From assembly GCA_003415625.1 (NCBI GenBank), contig PYIU01000004.1, positions 124,001 to 188,000 of the forward strand: 64,000 bases of DNA, read 5' to 3'. A program made the position numbers and the translations under genes. Position 1 is the first letter of the stretch; every line of letters begins with the position of its first letter. The DNA is from Aquanectria penicillioides (lineage: Eukaryota; Ascomycota; Sordariomycetes; Hypocreales; Nectriaceae). The notes under the pieces were generated by a model. It worked only from the letters and a program-made list of their open reading frames with translations, made no database searches and was not told the origin of the DNA. Positions 11,991-23,827 of the stretch are shown piece after piece.

Positions 11991-12860
11991 ATGCGCTCTA
12001 GAAAAACACACCGCAAATCGAGAAAGGGATGCGATATATGCAAGGAACGAAGGGTCAAGGTGCCGTCTCTCTTCTCGTGGGATATAGGCAGGCTTGGAGT
12101 GAACAGCGCACTAACATGTATCCAGTGCGACGAAACTAGGCCAAGGTGCAACAATTGTGCCAGGTTCCGCGTCCCTTGCAGCTATGAAGCCCTCTACTCA
12201 TGCAACGAAGGTGCTTCTGGCCCTAGTACGGCACCAATCATTCAACCCATAACCACGGTAGCACGCCGAATAGGACGGCCACGAAAGAACTGGGAGAGTC
12301 TGTCCGGGAAGCGCATCTCGCGGTCGACTCAGACTGATCCTGAAGTCCAAGCCATGTCGCCCATCGCAGGCCCTTCTTCCTTTTCTTTGAACCCAACAAA
12401 TATCCAACTTCTACTCCACTTCCAGACGCGTGCCGGACCGAGCCTGGCTTCTTCCGACGAGTTGACTGACCCAATAGCGAGGTTTTGGTCACAAAACGTG
12501 CCCCAAATTGGTCTCTCTTTTCCATTTTAACTTCATCTAATATTTGCTTTGGCTGCATACCACCTCGCGTATTTGCACACTGGCAGCTCATCACAAAAAA
12601 GCCATTACCTGTTCCTTGCTGAGCGCCACTTAGCATGCTAGTGCTGGCTGACTACGTTCCCCTCCTCAAAACAATGCAGAGGTGCTGGTACATTGAATCC
12701 TGGCCTGAACACATATTGAAGACAGTTCGAGATAAGGTTGAGGAACCACTTTTGCCATGGCTTGGTTGGCCGTTTGAGATGTCAGGACTGAGCTATGAAA
12801 CTGCGCCCAGTCCTGCCACTTCGAGCGGCCAGCTTTTGATAAGGGCTCGGGATATTTGAG
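11991..12860 (+). pseudogene. Upc2-like Zn2Cys6 regulator truncated to its DNA-binding region
   Basis: Exon 1 (11991-12059) encodes MRSRKTHRKSRKGCDICKER plus RVK. A 66-bp intron (12060-12125) follows, and exon 2 continues CDETRPRCNNCARFRVPCSY. This gives a perfect C-x2-C-x6-C-x6-C-x2-C-x6-C cluster with the usual basic flank. The linker includes an AT-hook-like RRIGRPRKN. After LLLHFQTRAGPSLA and NVPQIGLSFPF a TAA ends the frame at 12528-12530, giving a 158-residue product. Beyond the stop the frame still resembles the family (HLIFALAAYHLAYL). At about 12650-12800 there is a C-terminal remnant (SWPEHILKTVRDK, LPWLGWPFEM), but the intervening 200 residues or so are gone. The short product would keep a complete DNA-binding domain; whether it is expressed is unknown. 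It is related to the relic at 25810-27060. Confidence 0.8.
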
Positions 12861-13615
12861 TGTGTAGGGCCGCAGTGAAATGTGAAATAGTATTGGCCCA
12901 TGTGGATCACCTGGTATCTTGCTTGAAATTTAAGCTCACGAATATTCAGCTGTGCCCAAAACGAATCTGCTGATGGCCTTGTAAAGAAATATAAATCTTA
13001 TTTCATTTACTCATTACTTAGTTCTCTGGACTTGTCTGGTTGATCACTGGGTCCTTTCCACCAACCTATTTCCATCATTGACATTAACCATCTCACCTTC
13101 GCAACCCCTCCCATTAGAACCCTTGTCGCGTAACAAATATAGAGTCAGTTGGTCCAGAGTGGAGCCGGCTCATAATTGCAGTACACTGCGCCCAACCGCC
13201 CCCAACTGTTACTCGAAATGGTCGCATACTGCGACAACACAGTTAAATCGGCGGTTATTGTGGTATAACTGATGAAGCAGCTGGTAGGTTCCGAGCCTTT
13301 TGAGGAAGCTTATTCCTGGTCTGTAGCAACATGACGCACTTCTTCTCGGTACTTTGATGTTTGTGGGCTGACTTATTGGTCGACATTGTCAGCGTATATC
13401 ATATGCTGCATCAATACGAAGTTGTCCTGCATATTTATGCACGACGTGCAGCCTAGACATGCGAAGCGACGCTGTGGCACACAAGTTCGCCACGTCATTA
13501 CGGAGAGCAGGGGCCATTTGATGCTCTTTTCAACAACCGTAATAAGTATTTAAAACCCAAATCAGATCACCATTCATTGCCCTTCAATCTTGCTGTAAGA
13601 ATATCCACTGCCGCG
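12861..13615. other. Intergenic / promoter of the secreted protein gene
   Basis: No gene recognised. A TATA-like TATTTAAA at 13547-13554 lies about 65 bp upstream of the ATG at 13616. Confidence 0.45.
13547..13554 (+). promoter_or_regulatory. Probable TATA element of the secreted protein gene
   Basis: TATTTAAA, 62-69 bp before the ATG at 13616. Position and sequence fit; there is no other support. Confidence 0.4.
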
Positions 13616-14302
13616 ATGACTGCAACTAAATTTATCTCCCTTGTTGTAGGGCTGGCTCTCATGGGAGCCAGTGCTGGCCCGGTAACAACTACGCCTTCTG
13701 ATTCAGCTACAACGACATCATCTTGCATTTCTCCTAGCGCCATGTGTGGCATTGAAGCAGCATTTGCAGGTGGCTATTTCGGGCGAAAGGAAGGCCTCAC
13801 CAGTCCTAGCCAGTGTTTCGACTTTTGCAACCTACCTCGTAGGTTCGGAGAGTGTGAATCATTCAGCTTTATGGATTCAGACACCTGTCTTATTCACACT
13901 ATGCCTGCTGTGGAGCTTACTACCCCAAAAGCTGACAGTGGGTTGTGGATATGGGACAAGGAATGCTGGACATGCGGAGCCACCGCCCCGCCTACCACGA
14001 CAACTCCTGTCCCATCTGCAACATCTACCTGTCTTTCAGCTAATGCAATGTGCGAAGTTGAGGCAAAACGCAGGGCTGGTGTAAGCAGTGGTGGTCGTGG
14101 CGAAGGCAATGACTACCCATATGCGTGTTGGGAACTATGCTCAGGTCGAAAAAGCTGCAAGGCATTCACATGGGAGCCTAGCACCGAACAATGCCTCCTC
14201 TATAGCGGTTCCGCCAATGACACCCATGAAATATCGTCTGGGAGTGGCGTCTGGTTATGGGATCTAGAGTGTTGGACCTGTGGTGTTACGGGGTATATGT
14301 AA
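13616..14302 (+). CDS. Secreted protein with two tandem cysteine-rich (PAN/Apple-like) repeats
   Basis: A single exon of 228 residues from ATG 13616. The N-terminus is a classic signal peptide (MTATKFISLVVGLALMGASA). A short Thr/Ser/Pro linker is followed by two copies of a domain of about 85 residues, joined by another Thr/Pro-rich linker (PPTTTTPVPSAT). Each copy has an S-x2-AMC start, a central C-x2-(F/L)C, a C-x-(S/A)F motif and ends in W-(I/L)-WD-x-ECWTCG. Spacing of the cysteines and the central aromatic residues resembles PAN/Apple modules, which bind carbohydrate or protein, but the assignment is tentative. Linkers of this kind are often O-glycosylated. An extracellular role is likely. 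The repeat arose by internal duplication. Confidence 0.82.
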   Translation: MTATKFISLVVGLALMGASAGPVTTTPSDSATTTSSCISPSAMCGIEAAFAGGYFGRKEGLTSPSQCFDFCNLPRRFGECESFSFMDSDTCLIHTMPAVELTTPKADSGLWIWDKECWTCGATAPPTTTTPVPSATSTCLSANAMCEVEAKRRAGVSSGGRGEGNDYPYACWELCSGRKSCKAFTWEPSTEQCLLYSGSANDTHEISSGSGVWLWDLECWTCGVTGYM

Positions 14303-15306
14303 ACATGCCATCTGTATGGAGACTAATACTGCGGGAATGACGAGGCCATATGGTCAGGGTTAAGTCAATCGAGATAGAAAGCCCCCAAATTTGAGACCAG
14401 GTAGAATCAACTTGCGCGTTGCTCTCTCCAAAAGAAGATATCCTTCTCCGAGACGTCAAACCACTTTCAGAACGCGTTTCGTTGACATGGTGATAAATGA
14501 GCATGCTGAAAATGGTAGCAGAGTTGCTAAAATTCGGAGCCTCGGAATTTCAATAGTATTGATGCTCTAGAGCAAGTCTACTTGCCATCTTAAGAGGGGA
14601 AATCCAAGTCAATATTATCAAATGCTCGCAGGGGGCTAGGCGACGACATTATCGAAAGAGCGAAGGGAAATTTCGAATTGTAGCAGTGGAACAACAATAA
14701 GAGGAATTCATCTGCATACAACGTTCCAGTGCACGAATAAAAGATGAAAAATGTTCACGAAAAGTATCCTGGGTTACGGTTAAGAGGCTTCTTTGGACCC
14801 CTGCCCTGTCTGGATCTCTCCCTCAAGTTGATTTGAACTCGGACGTGGTGGCCTGCAACCAACAAATCTCTGACGCTGCCGACCTTTCGATCGGATACTT
14901 CCGGGTCTTCAGGACTTCATCGTGTCAGAGGCTCGAAAATAGTCCCGCTTTGTGACAGGGCAATGTTGCAACGTCAAGATGCCGGGGCCATGGTCAAACT
15001 CGTTCCTGAGACAGCAAAGTGGTTTCAGCGAAGGTTAAATCACGCTACTTAAACTACTTATCAATTAACCCAGAGGCGGTCACGTAAAAGGATTCCAAAA
15101 AAGCGTCCAGTCGATGTTGAGACAGCATTTTAGAAGATAAACTCTTCCAAATTATTATGTAAAAAGGCGGCTGGGCCTAGCAATATTGACATGAAGGATT
15201 TGACTAGCTTGGCCACAACCCTGTAGACCAAACCCAAGCTCTAATTATCCGATAACCACCAAGCGATAGTCGCACAGCGACTTGCTTTAGCGAATGGCTA
15301 TGCAGC
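14303..15306. other. Intergenic
   Basis: About 1 kb between convergent genes. No coding or RNA feature could be supported. Confidence 0.45.
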
Positions 15307-16408
15307 TTAGAAGAAAGAAAAGAAACCACCCTTGACCTCGCGCTTCTCCTCCTCATCCTCATCCTCGTCTTCATCCTCCTCCTCCTCGTCTTCGTCTTCA
15401 TCGGCATCCTCATCGGCGTCGGCATCCTCGTCCTCATCGGCATCGGCGTCGGCGTCAGCATCCTCGCTGTCGTCAGACTCCTCATCGTCATCACTGGAAG
15501 CAGCAGTGGTCTCTGAAGACGAGCTGTCGGCAGTGGGGGTGGCGACAGAGGAGGAGACGGCGGAGCTAGAGTCTCCGGATCCGGAGGTCGAGTCGGTTCC
15601 GTCGCAGGTGCCAACCTCCTCGGGCTCGCTACCATCGGTGACACCCTCGAAGGTGACACACTGCTGCTCAACGTTGGTGACGGAGATTCCAGAGATGCTG
15701 GCGGTGTCACCCATGTTAGGGTTGATACCGACAAGCATGGAACCATCGCTGGCCGAACCACCGACGATCTGGACGTGGCGGTCGGGCATGTCGTCACAGT
15801 TTCCACAGCTGCGGTACAGCTTTCCAAAGTCGGAGACGGTAAAGTCGTTAATTATTACGGTACCACCACCGTTGTGCTGGATGACCTTGTCGTCGGCGCC
15901 GGTAGCACCGCCACCGTTGATGGTGGTGGTGTCGCCGTCATCCTGGAGCTTGATGGAGAAGGCATCCTCGCAGACGGCATCCCACCAAACGTTGTTGAGA
16001 GTGCAGCCACCATTGCAGTGGACACCCTCGATCTGGTTGGGTCCTGGATGAAGCAAGTTCAGCGAGCTGGGATTAGTGGGCTAGGTAAAGCAATTCGAAC
16101 ATACCGATAATGACGTTTGACAGAGTAGCGCCCTGCTCGAGAATGAAGACTGCATCAGAGTCGCCACCCTCCTCTTGGCCAGTGCAAGAAACGCCACGGT
16201 CGTACATGACGTAGCCACCGTCGAAGCTCTCGCCAGCGGCAATGGTCATGACTGCGTCGAGGACGCTAGTTCCAGAAGAAGCAGGCTGAGCTCGCTTGCC
16301 CAGGTTGCTGATGGCCCTGGGAGCCTTGGTAATCTGGGGCTTGGCTGGGCTGGCATAGACGGTGGTGCCAAGGGCCAGGGAGGCCGCCATGATCATTCGG
16401 TACTGCAT
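15307..16408 (-). CDS. Pectate lyase, family PL3, with an acidic C-terminal tail
   Basis: Two exons, complement of 15307-16043 and 16105-16408, with a 61-bp intron (16044-16104, gtatgt to ccag). This gives 346 residues. A signal peptide is visible ([15 protein letters not shown] after MQYR). The catalytic beta-helix carries PL3 hallmarks: [62 protein letters not shown] and [14 protein letters not shown]. The enzyme cleaves polygalacturonate by calcium-dependent beta-elimination outside the cell. After the domain come a Ser/Thr-rich linker and about 50 residues of alternating Asp, Glu and Ala, then a short [12 protein letters not shown] end. PL3 enzymes are usually 220-260 residues, so the extension is unusual. 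The start could also be the Met at codon 6. Confidence 0.93.
15344..15498 (-). repeat. Imperfect GAT/GAC/GAG/GCC trinucleotide repeat encoding the acidic tail
   Basis: A low-complexity run in which nearly every codon is Asp, Glu or Ala ([17 protein letters not shown]). It is in frame with the pectate lyase. Codons are mixed, so it is not a simple microsatellite. On the opposite strand it produces a long spurious Ser-rich ORF. Confidence 0.85.
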
Positions 16409-16616
16409 CTTGTAGATTGGAAAGAAGGTGTTGTTGTGAAAAAAGCGAAGGGATCAAGCCGGCTTGATTGACTGTTGGATTCAAAGACAAATGAGCAAGC
16501 ACAGCTTGTCAAAAAGAGAGGCAAAGTGAGATAAGAAAGAGAGGAAGTGAAGATGGGCTGAGAGGCTGAGGAACCAAAAAAAGAAAAGGATCAGATGATG
16601 AGAGACGCGACGAACC

Positions 16617-16622
16617 TTTATA
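16617..16622 (-). promoter_or_regulatory. Probable TATA box of the pectate lyase gene
   Basis: TATAAA on the minus strand about 210 bp upstream of the ATG at 16408. Fungal 5' leaders of this length are common; there is no other support. Confidence 0.4.
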
Positions 16623-19600
16623 CAAGAATCCGACAGTTGTTTCTTGTCCGGCAAAGCTTACGTTTTCTCCGATGTGGTTCGGGCGACCCATCCGGAGCGT
16701 TACAGCCACCACCACTTCCCGGTCGGTCTGTAAGGGGTAACACTCACCGGCGTGTAGGGGGGATTCCATGTCATTGAGAACTTCAGTTCCACGCATTGTG
16801 CCGGCGCTTCCACGGGCTTTCGGGATCAGGCTTCTCACAGACTTGCTAGCAGAGGCATTGCTCGCCTTCCAGGCTTCTCGAGCGCGTTGAGATGGCTTTC
16901 GAATCTTCAAAGTTGGGCAAATCCGCTTGAACCAAGATCGAACCGTTCTTACCAAGCTCCCGCCTCACGATGCCAAGCATCTACAAGCTCATCATCGATG
17001 CACTTGGCATCGGGCTGCCTCGAGGGGGATTTCAGGGGGCTCGCCACAGCTAAGCATCAGGCAACATGTCACCGCATAGGAGCAATTGGGCGGCACAGCG
17101 AGAAACCCCGGCCATGTGTGGTTCTACTTTTCGCTGGATGACCGCGTAAAACAAGGCCCCGCCATCCAAACACACGAAACGGCTCAAGAGGCTCCACAAC
17201 CCAATTACTTGAAACCCCCTTACGCGGAGCGGCTAAATTCCTAACTGGCTCAAAAACTTATGGTTATCTTGATGAAACGAGTACCACGTCACGACGTCTA
17301 CATTTTGAGTTGATCGCAATCGGGACATATCGTGTACCGCGCACACGGGCTCGATCCAGCGAATAAAAGGAGGTCAGTAAGATGTTGTTGAGGCACAGAA
17401 AACAGTGAGGAGTGGAGTGAGAAAATAGGGAGAATCAGGTTGCCAGGGGAGTGCGGATCCACCAACTGCAAATTGCCTACTGAGATATCCTGACAGCCAA
17501 GCTATGGACAGCATATACAGCATAACGCAGTATCATAAAAGCAAATCAGCAAAGTAGTATGGGCGGCAGAGCGTAGACGTTCATCCATTGCGATTGTGGT
17601 AGAGATCCAAACGTACCACGGCCGGCCGAAGGAGATGGAAACATCGAACCGGCGCAAACGCTTACCGTTAGCCTAGTCTAGGGGCATGTTTTTTTGAGTG
17701 AGGCACGGTGCTTGATGTTATGGATTTTGTGGATTTTGTGGGGAGCGCTACCTCGACGGTCGTCATCACCACAGCTCTTTACAGTATCCCGGTATCAACA
17801 CCCTTGCCTGTGGTTACAAGTAAGCGGGCCTGTGGGGCAGCCACACACTCTGACTTATGCTTCTCAAACAGAGTCTTATATGAAGGATAAGGCCTGGGTC
17901 CGGTTCTTGGCCTAATTGTAAGCTTAACGTCATTTTTCATCCCAGCCACTGCATGACTTGATACAGGCAGGTTTCTATACCAACGCTCACCTCGTTCAGC
18001 AGTCAAAAATAGGTCCAAGAACCCATGTATTTGACATGGTATTCTTCACATCGACGGAACTTTCGGGTTCCGCAATAAACCGTCCCGCCAGCGACATGGT
18101 TCTGTCCCTCCCTTGGCCAACCACGATGCTGGGGGGGCTGGAGCCGGTCGCTGCTCATAGGAGATGCGGGTGACATCGCAAGTTCCAGTTTACGAGGAGC
18201 AAGGATTCAAGTCAATTTAGACGGAAATGAAGAGCAAGTTTTTGCGTCTCATAAAATGTTGTAACAAATAAATCATGAATTTCATACTTATTTTCTAAAC
18301 CGTCCCGCATGATAACGCTACCCTATACATCGCGGCATTTCTCAAGATGGCCGCGTTTGTGTGCGATTATTGTTTATATGATTCAATGTGAAATGATTGG
18401 AATCAATCAGTTAGATGAATGATAATGAGGAGTTCGTGTAAATGAACGTTCGTGCCTGATCGAGGAGCGTACGTGATTGTCATGGAATAAACGCAAGACA
18501 TTAACTCAAGCAGGAGTTAAGGGAATGACAATTTGACCGCCAAGATGAGGGAGTTCTCATCCGATTGAGTAAAGTGGAGGCAATGCGCAGTGTGCTTCCA
18601 GCATGAAATGACTACCCAATCGATTTGACATCCTCGGTAGCGATAATCTTCTTATTTATGATGTTTTTTTTTCTGTTTTTTTCTTCTTTGAACGAGCTCG
18701 AGTCGGGAATACGACTACTAGGGGGATGACGCTACGAACACGCATCGATCACTTTCACCACTGAAGATATCCAGGGCTGCTGCCACATTGCCAGCCAAGG
18801 CTAGCCCCGTGCTACTAAAGTCATTGTGTAAAGATCTGAACAGTTTGAGTGATCAGCTAAAGTTTCTCTACTCGCCCGTTTGACTGCTCTTTCCCGACGT
18901 GCCACCCAACTGCATGTCCTTTAAGGGGTGAACAACTCTCCTTTCAAACTAGCTACTATGATTAGATTGCGTCCAAGGTGTGAGTTTGAAAGTGTTAGAG
19001 TCCTACAGCCTAGAGGAACATGGCCTAGACTGATCGGAACTGGGAGTACGCAAGGGGCTTGAGCTTGCAACAGGGAACTTGGACCCTTGACGAGCCGAAA
19101 GCAATAAAAGCAAGTCACAATTGGCCCATGAAGGCTTTTACGGCCGTTATGAATGGTACAGGCTGAATTTTTAATTTAGTTGAAATTCTCAAGTCAAGCA
19201 ACCCATTCGCTATGGTACGGTAACCTCAGGTATCGCTTAGGGGCATCTGCTTTCTCCTCAAATTTCCCCTCTAACAGCCATAGAAAAAATATTCACAGAA
19301 TTTGATCAAGGAACACTGCTCTAAAAGTAACATTACCATAATGAATGTGACATAGATTGTACACTACACTGCTGTACTATCTTCGGGAATTTGGTTAGCG
19401 CTAGAGAAGGAATTTTGGTATTCTTCGATGCTGACTTTCACATCTTTTTAATGGTGTGGTTTAGAAAATACCCCTCATGGAACTCTTTGATTCAATCCAT
19501 GTTTGGGTAAGATGACAGATGGGGCGATTGCGTGTCTATTGTATGATCCAGGGCCGCCAACACCAAAGCCAGGACACAGCCTCAACACCACATTATACTC

Positions 19601-21742
19601 CACTTATCACGTGCCTCGAAATGCCTATTTATGAATTCAGAAGCTTGAGACTAGAGTGTGTTCTTTGTTCAGCAGGCTGTTGATGATAGCTCCCATTTAT
19701 TGCAGTCTTTGGCATGACACAGCCGACCCAAATTAATCTACGGCCTTTGACTGTCGTGCAAATAGATCTCGGAGCCATACGCCTACAAGGTACTGTAACT
19801 ATTGAGCTGATGCACGTCTGGGAAGTTCAACGATTATTCCAACTAGAGAACATTCCTTTGTCAAGATGCCGTCAGAAAGACTCAACTCGGAATAGATCAC
19901 CTTTAGAGCAGTCTGTCGCAAATGAAGAATTGTTGGGCGTTGTGAATTATAAGAATATGATAGCATAATGCAAAAGCGTTTGATTTGCTTTAAGTTTGGC
20001 TACGTGGAGCTAAAATGGCAGACACACCGCAAAATTGTCTAACTTAAGCCTCGGCCTGAAAAACATTCCATTGGAATGTGCGGAGTCGATGTCGAGATCT
20101 AGGCCGTTTAGTCCTTTGCAACAACCAGCCCTGCAGATTTCGGCTGCCGTCAAGAAAGTAAATCTTCAGCGGCTTTGATGCACAGATTTGATCATCCATC
20201 TGAGAGATCTTCAGGGGTATTGCAGCTAGACCATCCTTTCTCAGTCTCCACTGTGTTCTCTACATGTTACTCATGGCATTATTTGAGCCGCTGGAAAAGT
20301 GCTTGTTAGACAATCTGTTTATGCCTCGAAAGGCACCTTCCCAAGCTGGACTGTTATCCAAGCCGTTTGGCCCGTTTGAAAAAAACTGAAAGGGACGCGA
20401 AACTCGCCTGAATTACCCCCACAGTTCACTTTCCACGTCCCGAGGGGAGTTTCTCATAGAGATCGACTGGTTCTAAATTTTGGGCTCCAATGCAAGTTCC
20501 AAGTTCAATTGGCATTTTAAAGCATGCAATAATATCACGGGCAGTGCAGCTCGACAATGCTAAAGCTGGAGGCAGGGTGGTTGATCGGAAATTCGCTGTA
20601 GACAACAGGGTTCATACTACTGAGCTTGAGCGGTGGAGATAATATTGGTTGTGTACCTGCCATGAACCAATTTTATGCAATTGTCACCGCGGAGAAGGTC
20701 TCCTCGTTGACGAATGAGTCGACCAACAGCCAATTATTGGTTTTGTCTGCCGCGGGTGCAACGCGTGTGTTATTAGGTGTGCGACTGCCAGAGACGAAAG
20801 TGCAGTCTCCGCTCGCCAGATGCAAATCCACTGCCAATGGAGGGTTTTTGATCAGGCCCATTGATTGACTCGGAATTTAATCTGCCTCTAGCAGGAGCCT
20901 TCGTAAGGTTCAAGGACGACGATAAACTCCGGTAGCGTGGGCATCGACAAACGCAAAGTTCATGCCACGCACAAACGATGACTGCTGTCCTGGAAGTAGC
21001 CTCGTTTTGTGCCAGATCTGCAAGGGACAAGTACTAATAAGAGCGTGGGTTTGAGCCGAAACACAATGTGTGCATCCAGCCGGCCAGAATTGGGGACTGA
21101 TCACGCGAGGAGGCGCTGCTAATGTCATCGTTTTGCGAGACAACCCCACTTGTGTCTGGAACCGATAAGGTTTGGGACGCAAACTTTGGGGGATGACAGC
21201 TGTTGGGCTACTGCCAGCGCTCCCGTTTTCGACATGTTCAAAGACATATTAAGCTTCTGACCGGCCGGAGCTTGGGAAGCTGATGGGTTGCTGATGCATC
21301 GAAGAGGTGCCGGGTAATCATGATCACATCCCCCGGAAGACAATATCCACCGAATTATGTTGCCAAGGAACGTTTGATGTATCTCACAATTCAGAGTACG
21401 ACCACAACACACATCCCCTGAGCAAAAGAAATTGCGGTGCCTTTATTTGCCCGACCACAAGGATTGGGGCATCGGACACAGTTCAAGATGAAGGGTACAT
21501 CGGGGAAGCGCTTATTCTAATTACGCCGAGTCTGACTTGAACAATGCATCTACGACATCATTGAGTAGCCATTAATTGGGATTGCCTTTTGCCTCATCGT
21601 CGCGCGTTTTAATTTACGATTCAATCACCTTGATCAAGGATTTGTCCTCGGTGATCTGTTTATTTTAGCGGCATTGGCAGCCGGAGTGTCTATAAACGTA
21701 GGCGACATTGCCTTATATCGTTTTGATGTTTACTGAGCAGAC

Positions 21743-22114
21743 TTGGACTTCAAAATGCCACAGTTTACGGCTACAGAAGATGTGCAGATCGAATTCTACA
21801 GGGTATCCGGTCATGCGCATTGTCTGGCAGTGACATGTGTTGACAAATCGGCGATAAAGAAGTTATACTACCTTTACTTTCCATTCTACCTGGGGTTTCT
21901 ACCTGGAGCAATACTTCAACTAAGGTGCCTTTCTGGCGCTGAAGTAAGAAATATTCGGCTAAGGGTCTCGTACGGTCCGCATGTCACTATTCGGCCTAAT
22001 GGGCGACTGCGGCGCAAGCTTCGGGATTACTATGTGCATGGTCCTTGTCAATTGCCTTTGGGCTTGTTTCTGGTAGTGCCAATGTACTCCCTCGGCCTTC
22101 ATCTCCTGTGCTAA
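21743..22114 (+). other. Unassigned open frame, doubtful
   Basis: 123 codons from an ATG, with some hydrophobic stretches (YYLYFPFYLGFLPG). The frame has no family motif that I recognise and no convincing introns. It could be a fragment of a decayed membrane protein or a chance ORF. Confidence 0.15.
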
Positions 22115-23054
22115 TAATTTTGGACTCTAGTTCGATGGATGAGCCTTGCCCTGCACGATTTATGACCGTGAAGGACAATCTAGGTCGGGTTCTGCATTTT
22201 TCATTAGATATACTTGGTGTGTCTATTTCACTTTTAGGTCACATCTCCCTTTAACACGACGGTAGTCTTTATTTTACCCATAGTCCTTATCAACCGAATG
22301 AACATGAAAAAAGCGCAGAAAGTCAGTGCCTGCGTTACGTTTTGTATTGTCTTTGTCAACATTTCCATTACTCCTGCGTGGCGGTTTGTTGTTTAGGCTG
22401 TGTTTACACTAATTGCAGCGATTACAACTGGCGGCAAGTGAATCATCGAATCCTCGAAGATTTCCCAAGGCCATGTCAGGAGAGTCTCTAGCTATAGCAG
22501 ACGGGCACAATGGCGCAATAGTTGCCATTCTGCCATCACTCCGCCCGTACTTACGACTATGGCACGCCGCTCACCCCAGCCAGTGACCTCAAGCGATTGA
22601 TGATGGAAAGCCGTTAAATGCTGCTGAGAAGCATTCATAAGAAGATTACTCCACGAGTCGCAGAGAATCCTGATATCGGCCTCCCAAAAGTGTAGTAGTT
22701 GTTGATTTATTTGCAGAGATAAAGCGAATCTGCCATGATAATGAGAACTATTGCCTTCATTCACAAGCAGTGCACATTCGCCAAGTGTTGTTCTACATCC
22801 GGAACTACGTCTTAAATAGTCATGTCAGGGCATATATTTGGGTGCTGAGCGGTATGTTGTATTCATCAACTACTTCCTTGTACACTGAATGTAGTGAGCC
22901 AAATGCCATGAAATAGACCGTAATATGTGTAACGATGTGCTAAAATCAAGTGAACCAAATGTTGCTCCACGCCTTGTCGTCTCCTGCACCTTCAGTCCTG
23001 GGCATAAATCTCCTTATCTTCCCCTGTCCGCCCAATCAGTTGATTGGGCTGTTT

Positions 23055-23827
23055 CTAGCAGGAGGCTCGGCCGACAATAACATTGAGGTTGCTATTCTTG
23101 TAGATTTTGCCTGCACTTCTTGTCAGCCATGATTGGTCATATTGGAAGCTATACAATGAGATGCTTACCGTTGATCTGGTTGTGGGAGTTGCAGCTGTCA
23201 AGAAGCTGATTCACCAAAGGGACAATGTCCATGGTAGGAATCTTGACCTGCTTACTAGAGTCGGTACAAGCCCAAATGGCAGAGTCCCAGGAGCAAGAGA
23301 CACGATTGCAAGATTTCGCCTTGACCACCCAAACTGCATTCTTCCATGTCTTTTCGATATAATCTCTGCCTTCTCTGATGGCAGTCCAGGACGCATATCC
23401 AGTACCCGATGCGGCGCCACATTGGGGCGTAGCCTATAGAGAAAGATTAACAACGAAGTTGAATATCCGGGAGACCAACAAACCCGTGTCATAAGTGAGT
23501 TTTCATTTGGAGTGACTCCAACATCAACTTCGGCATCTGATTCAACGGCCCTCTTATCGGAAAAGGGACTCTGAGTTTTGTATTAGAGAAGATCTAAATA
23601 TGTGACAAAAGGCAGAGTCTACTGACCTCGACAGGAGCCTCAAGCTCAACACCGCGAACCTCCTGGGTGTCACTAGGGATAGCCTGCATTTGTTGATTAG
23701 ATAGGTGCAGTGAAAAAGACTGGAGCTGCAATGCGATTGACATAGGGCGAGAGGGAATAGTTCCACAACGTACCAATGCAAATGCCAAGATGGCGTTGGC
23801 GACGGTGAGGATGATGCTGGCCTTCAT
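23055..23827 (-). CDS. Small secreted cysteine-containing protein, five exons
   Basis: Exons on the complement are 23774-23827, 23627-23683, 23484-23570, 23169-23433 and 23055-23110. Introns are 90, 56, 50 and 58 nt with GT...AG ends, and all phases close to give 172 residues. Exon 1 is a signal peptide (MKASIILTVANAILAFAL). Exons 2-3 are acidic and propeptide-like, with a KR pair (SDKRAVES). The mature part carries CGAASG, KSCNRVSCSWDSAIWACTD, a PLVNQLLDSC helix and NLNVIVGRASC at the end. This matches a widespread uncharacterised secreted family of fungi in which a C-x-W/Y-x-AIW-x-C core is followed by a C-terminal N-V-x-V-x(4)-C strand. Function is unknown; an effector-like role is possible but not shown. 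Confidence 0.88.

Larger units (their letters stand above)
16409..23054. other. Long gene-poor interval
   Basis: About 6.6 kb with no convincing gene on either strand. Predicted ORFs are short and overlap in several frames. A 12-nt direct repeat (AAACCGTCCCGC) occurs near 18078 and 18299. The only longer open stretch is at 21743-22114. No TIRs, LTRs, transposase motifs or tRNA could be supported. Confidence 0.4.

Noticed and set aside
14825..14912. Possible minus-strand tRNA with a GAGTTCAAATC box
   Set aside because: The T stem does not pair and no cloverleaf could be drawn.
15332..16051. Long Ser-rich ORF on the plus strand opposite the pectate lyase
   Set aside because: It is the antisense shadow of the acidic GAT/GAG/GCC repeat and the PL3 domain; it has no start context or family motifs of its own.
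18078..18310. 12-nt direct repeat AAACCGTCCCGC about 220 bp apart as possible element ends
   Set aside because: No terminal inverted repeats, no target duplication and no coding content between the copies.
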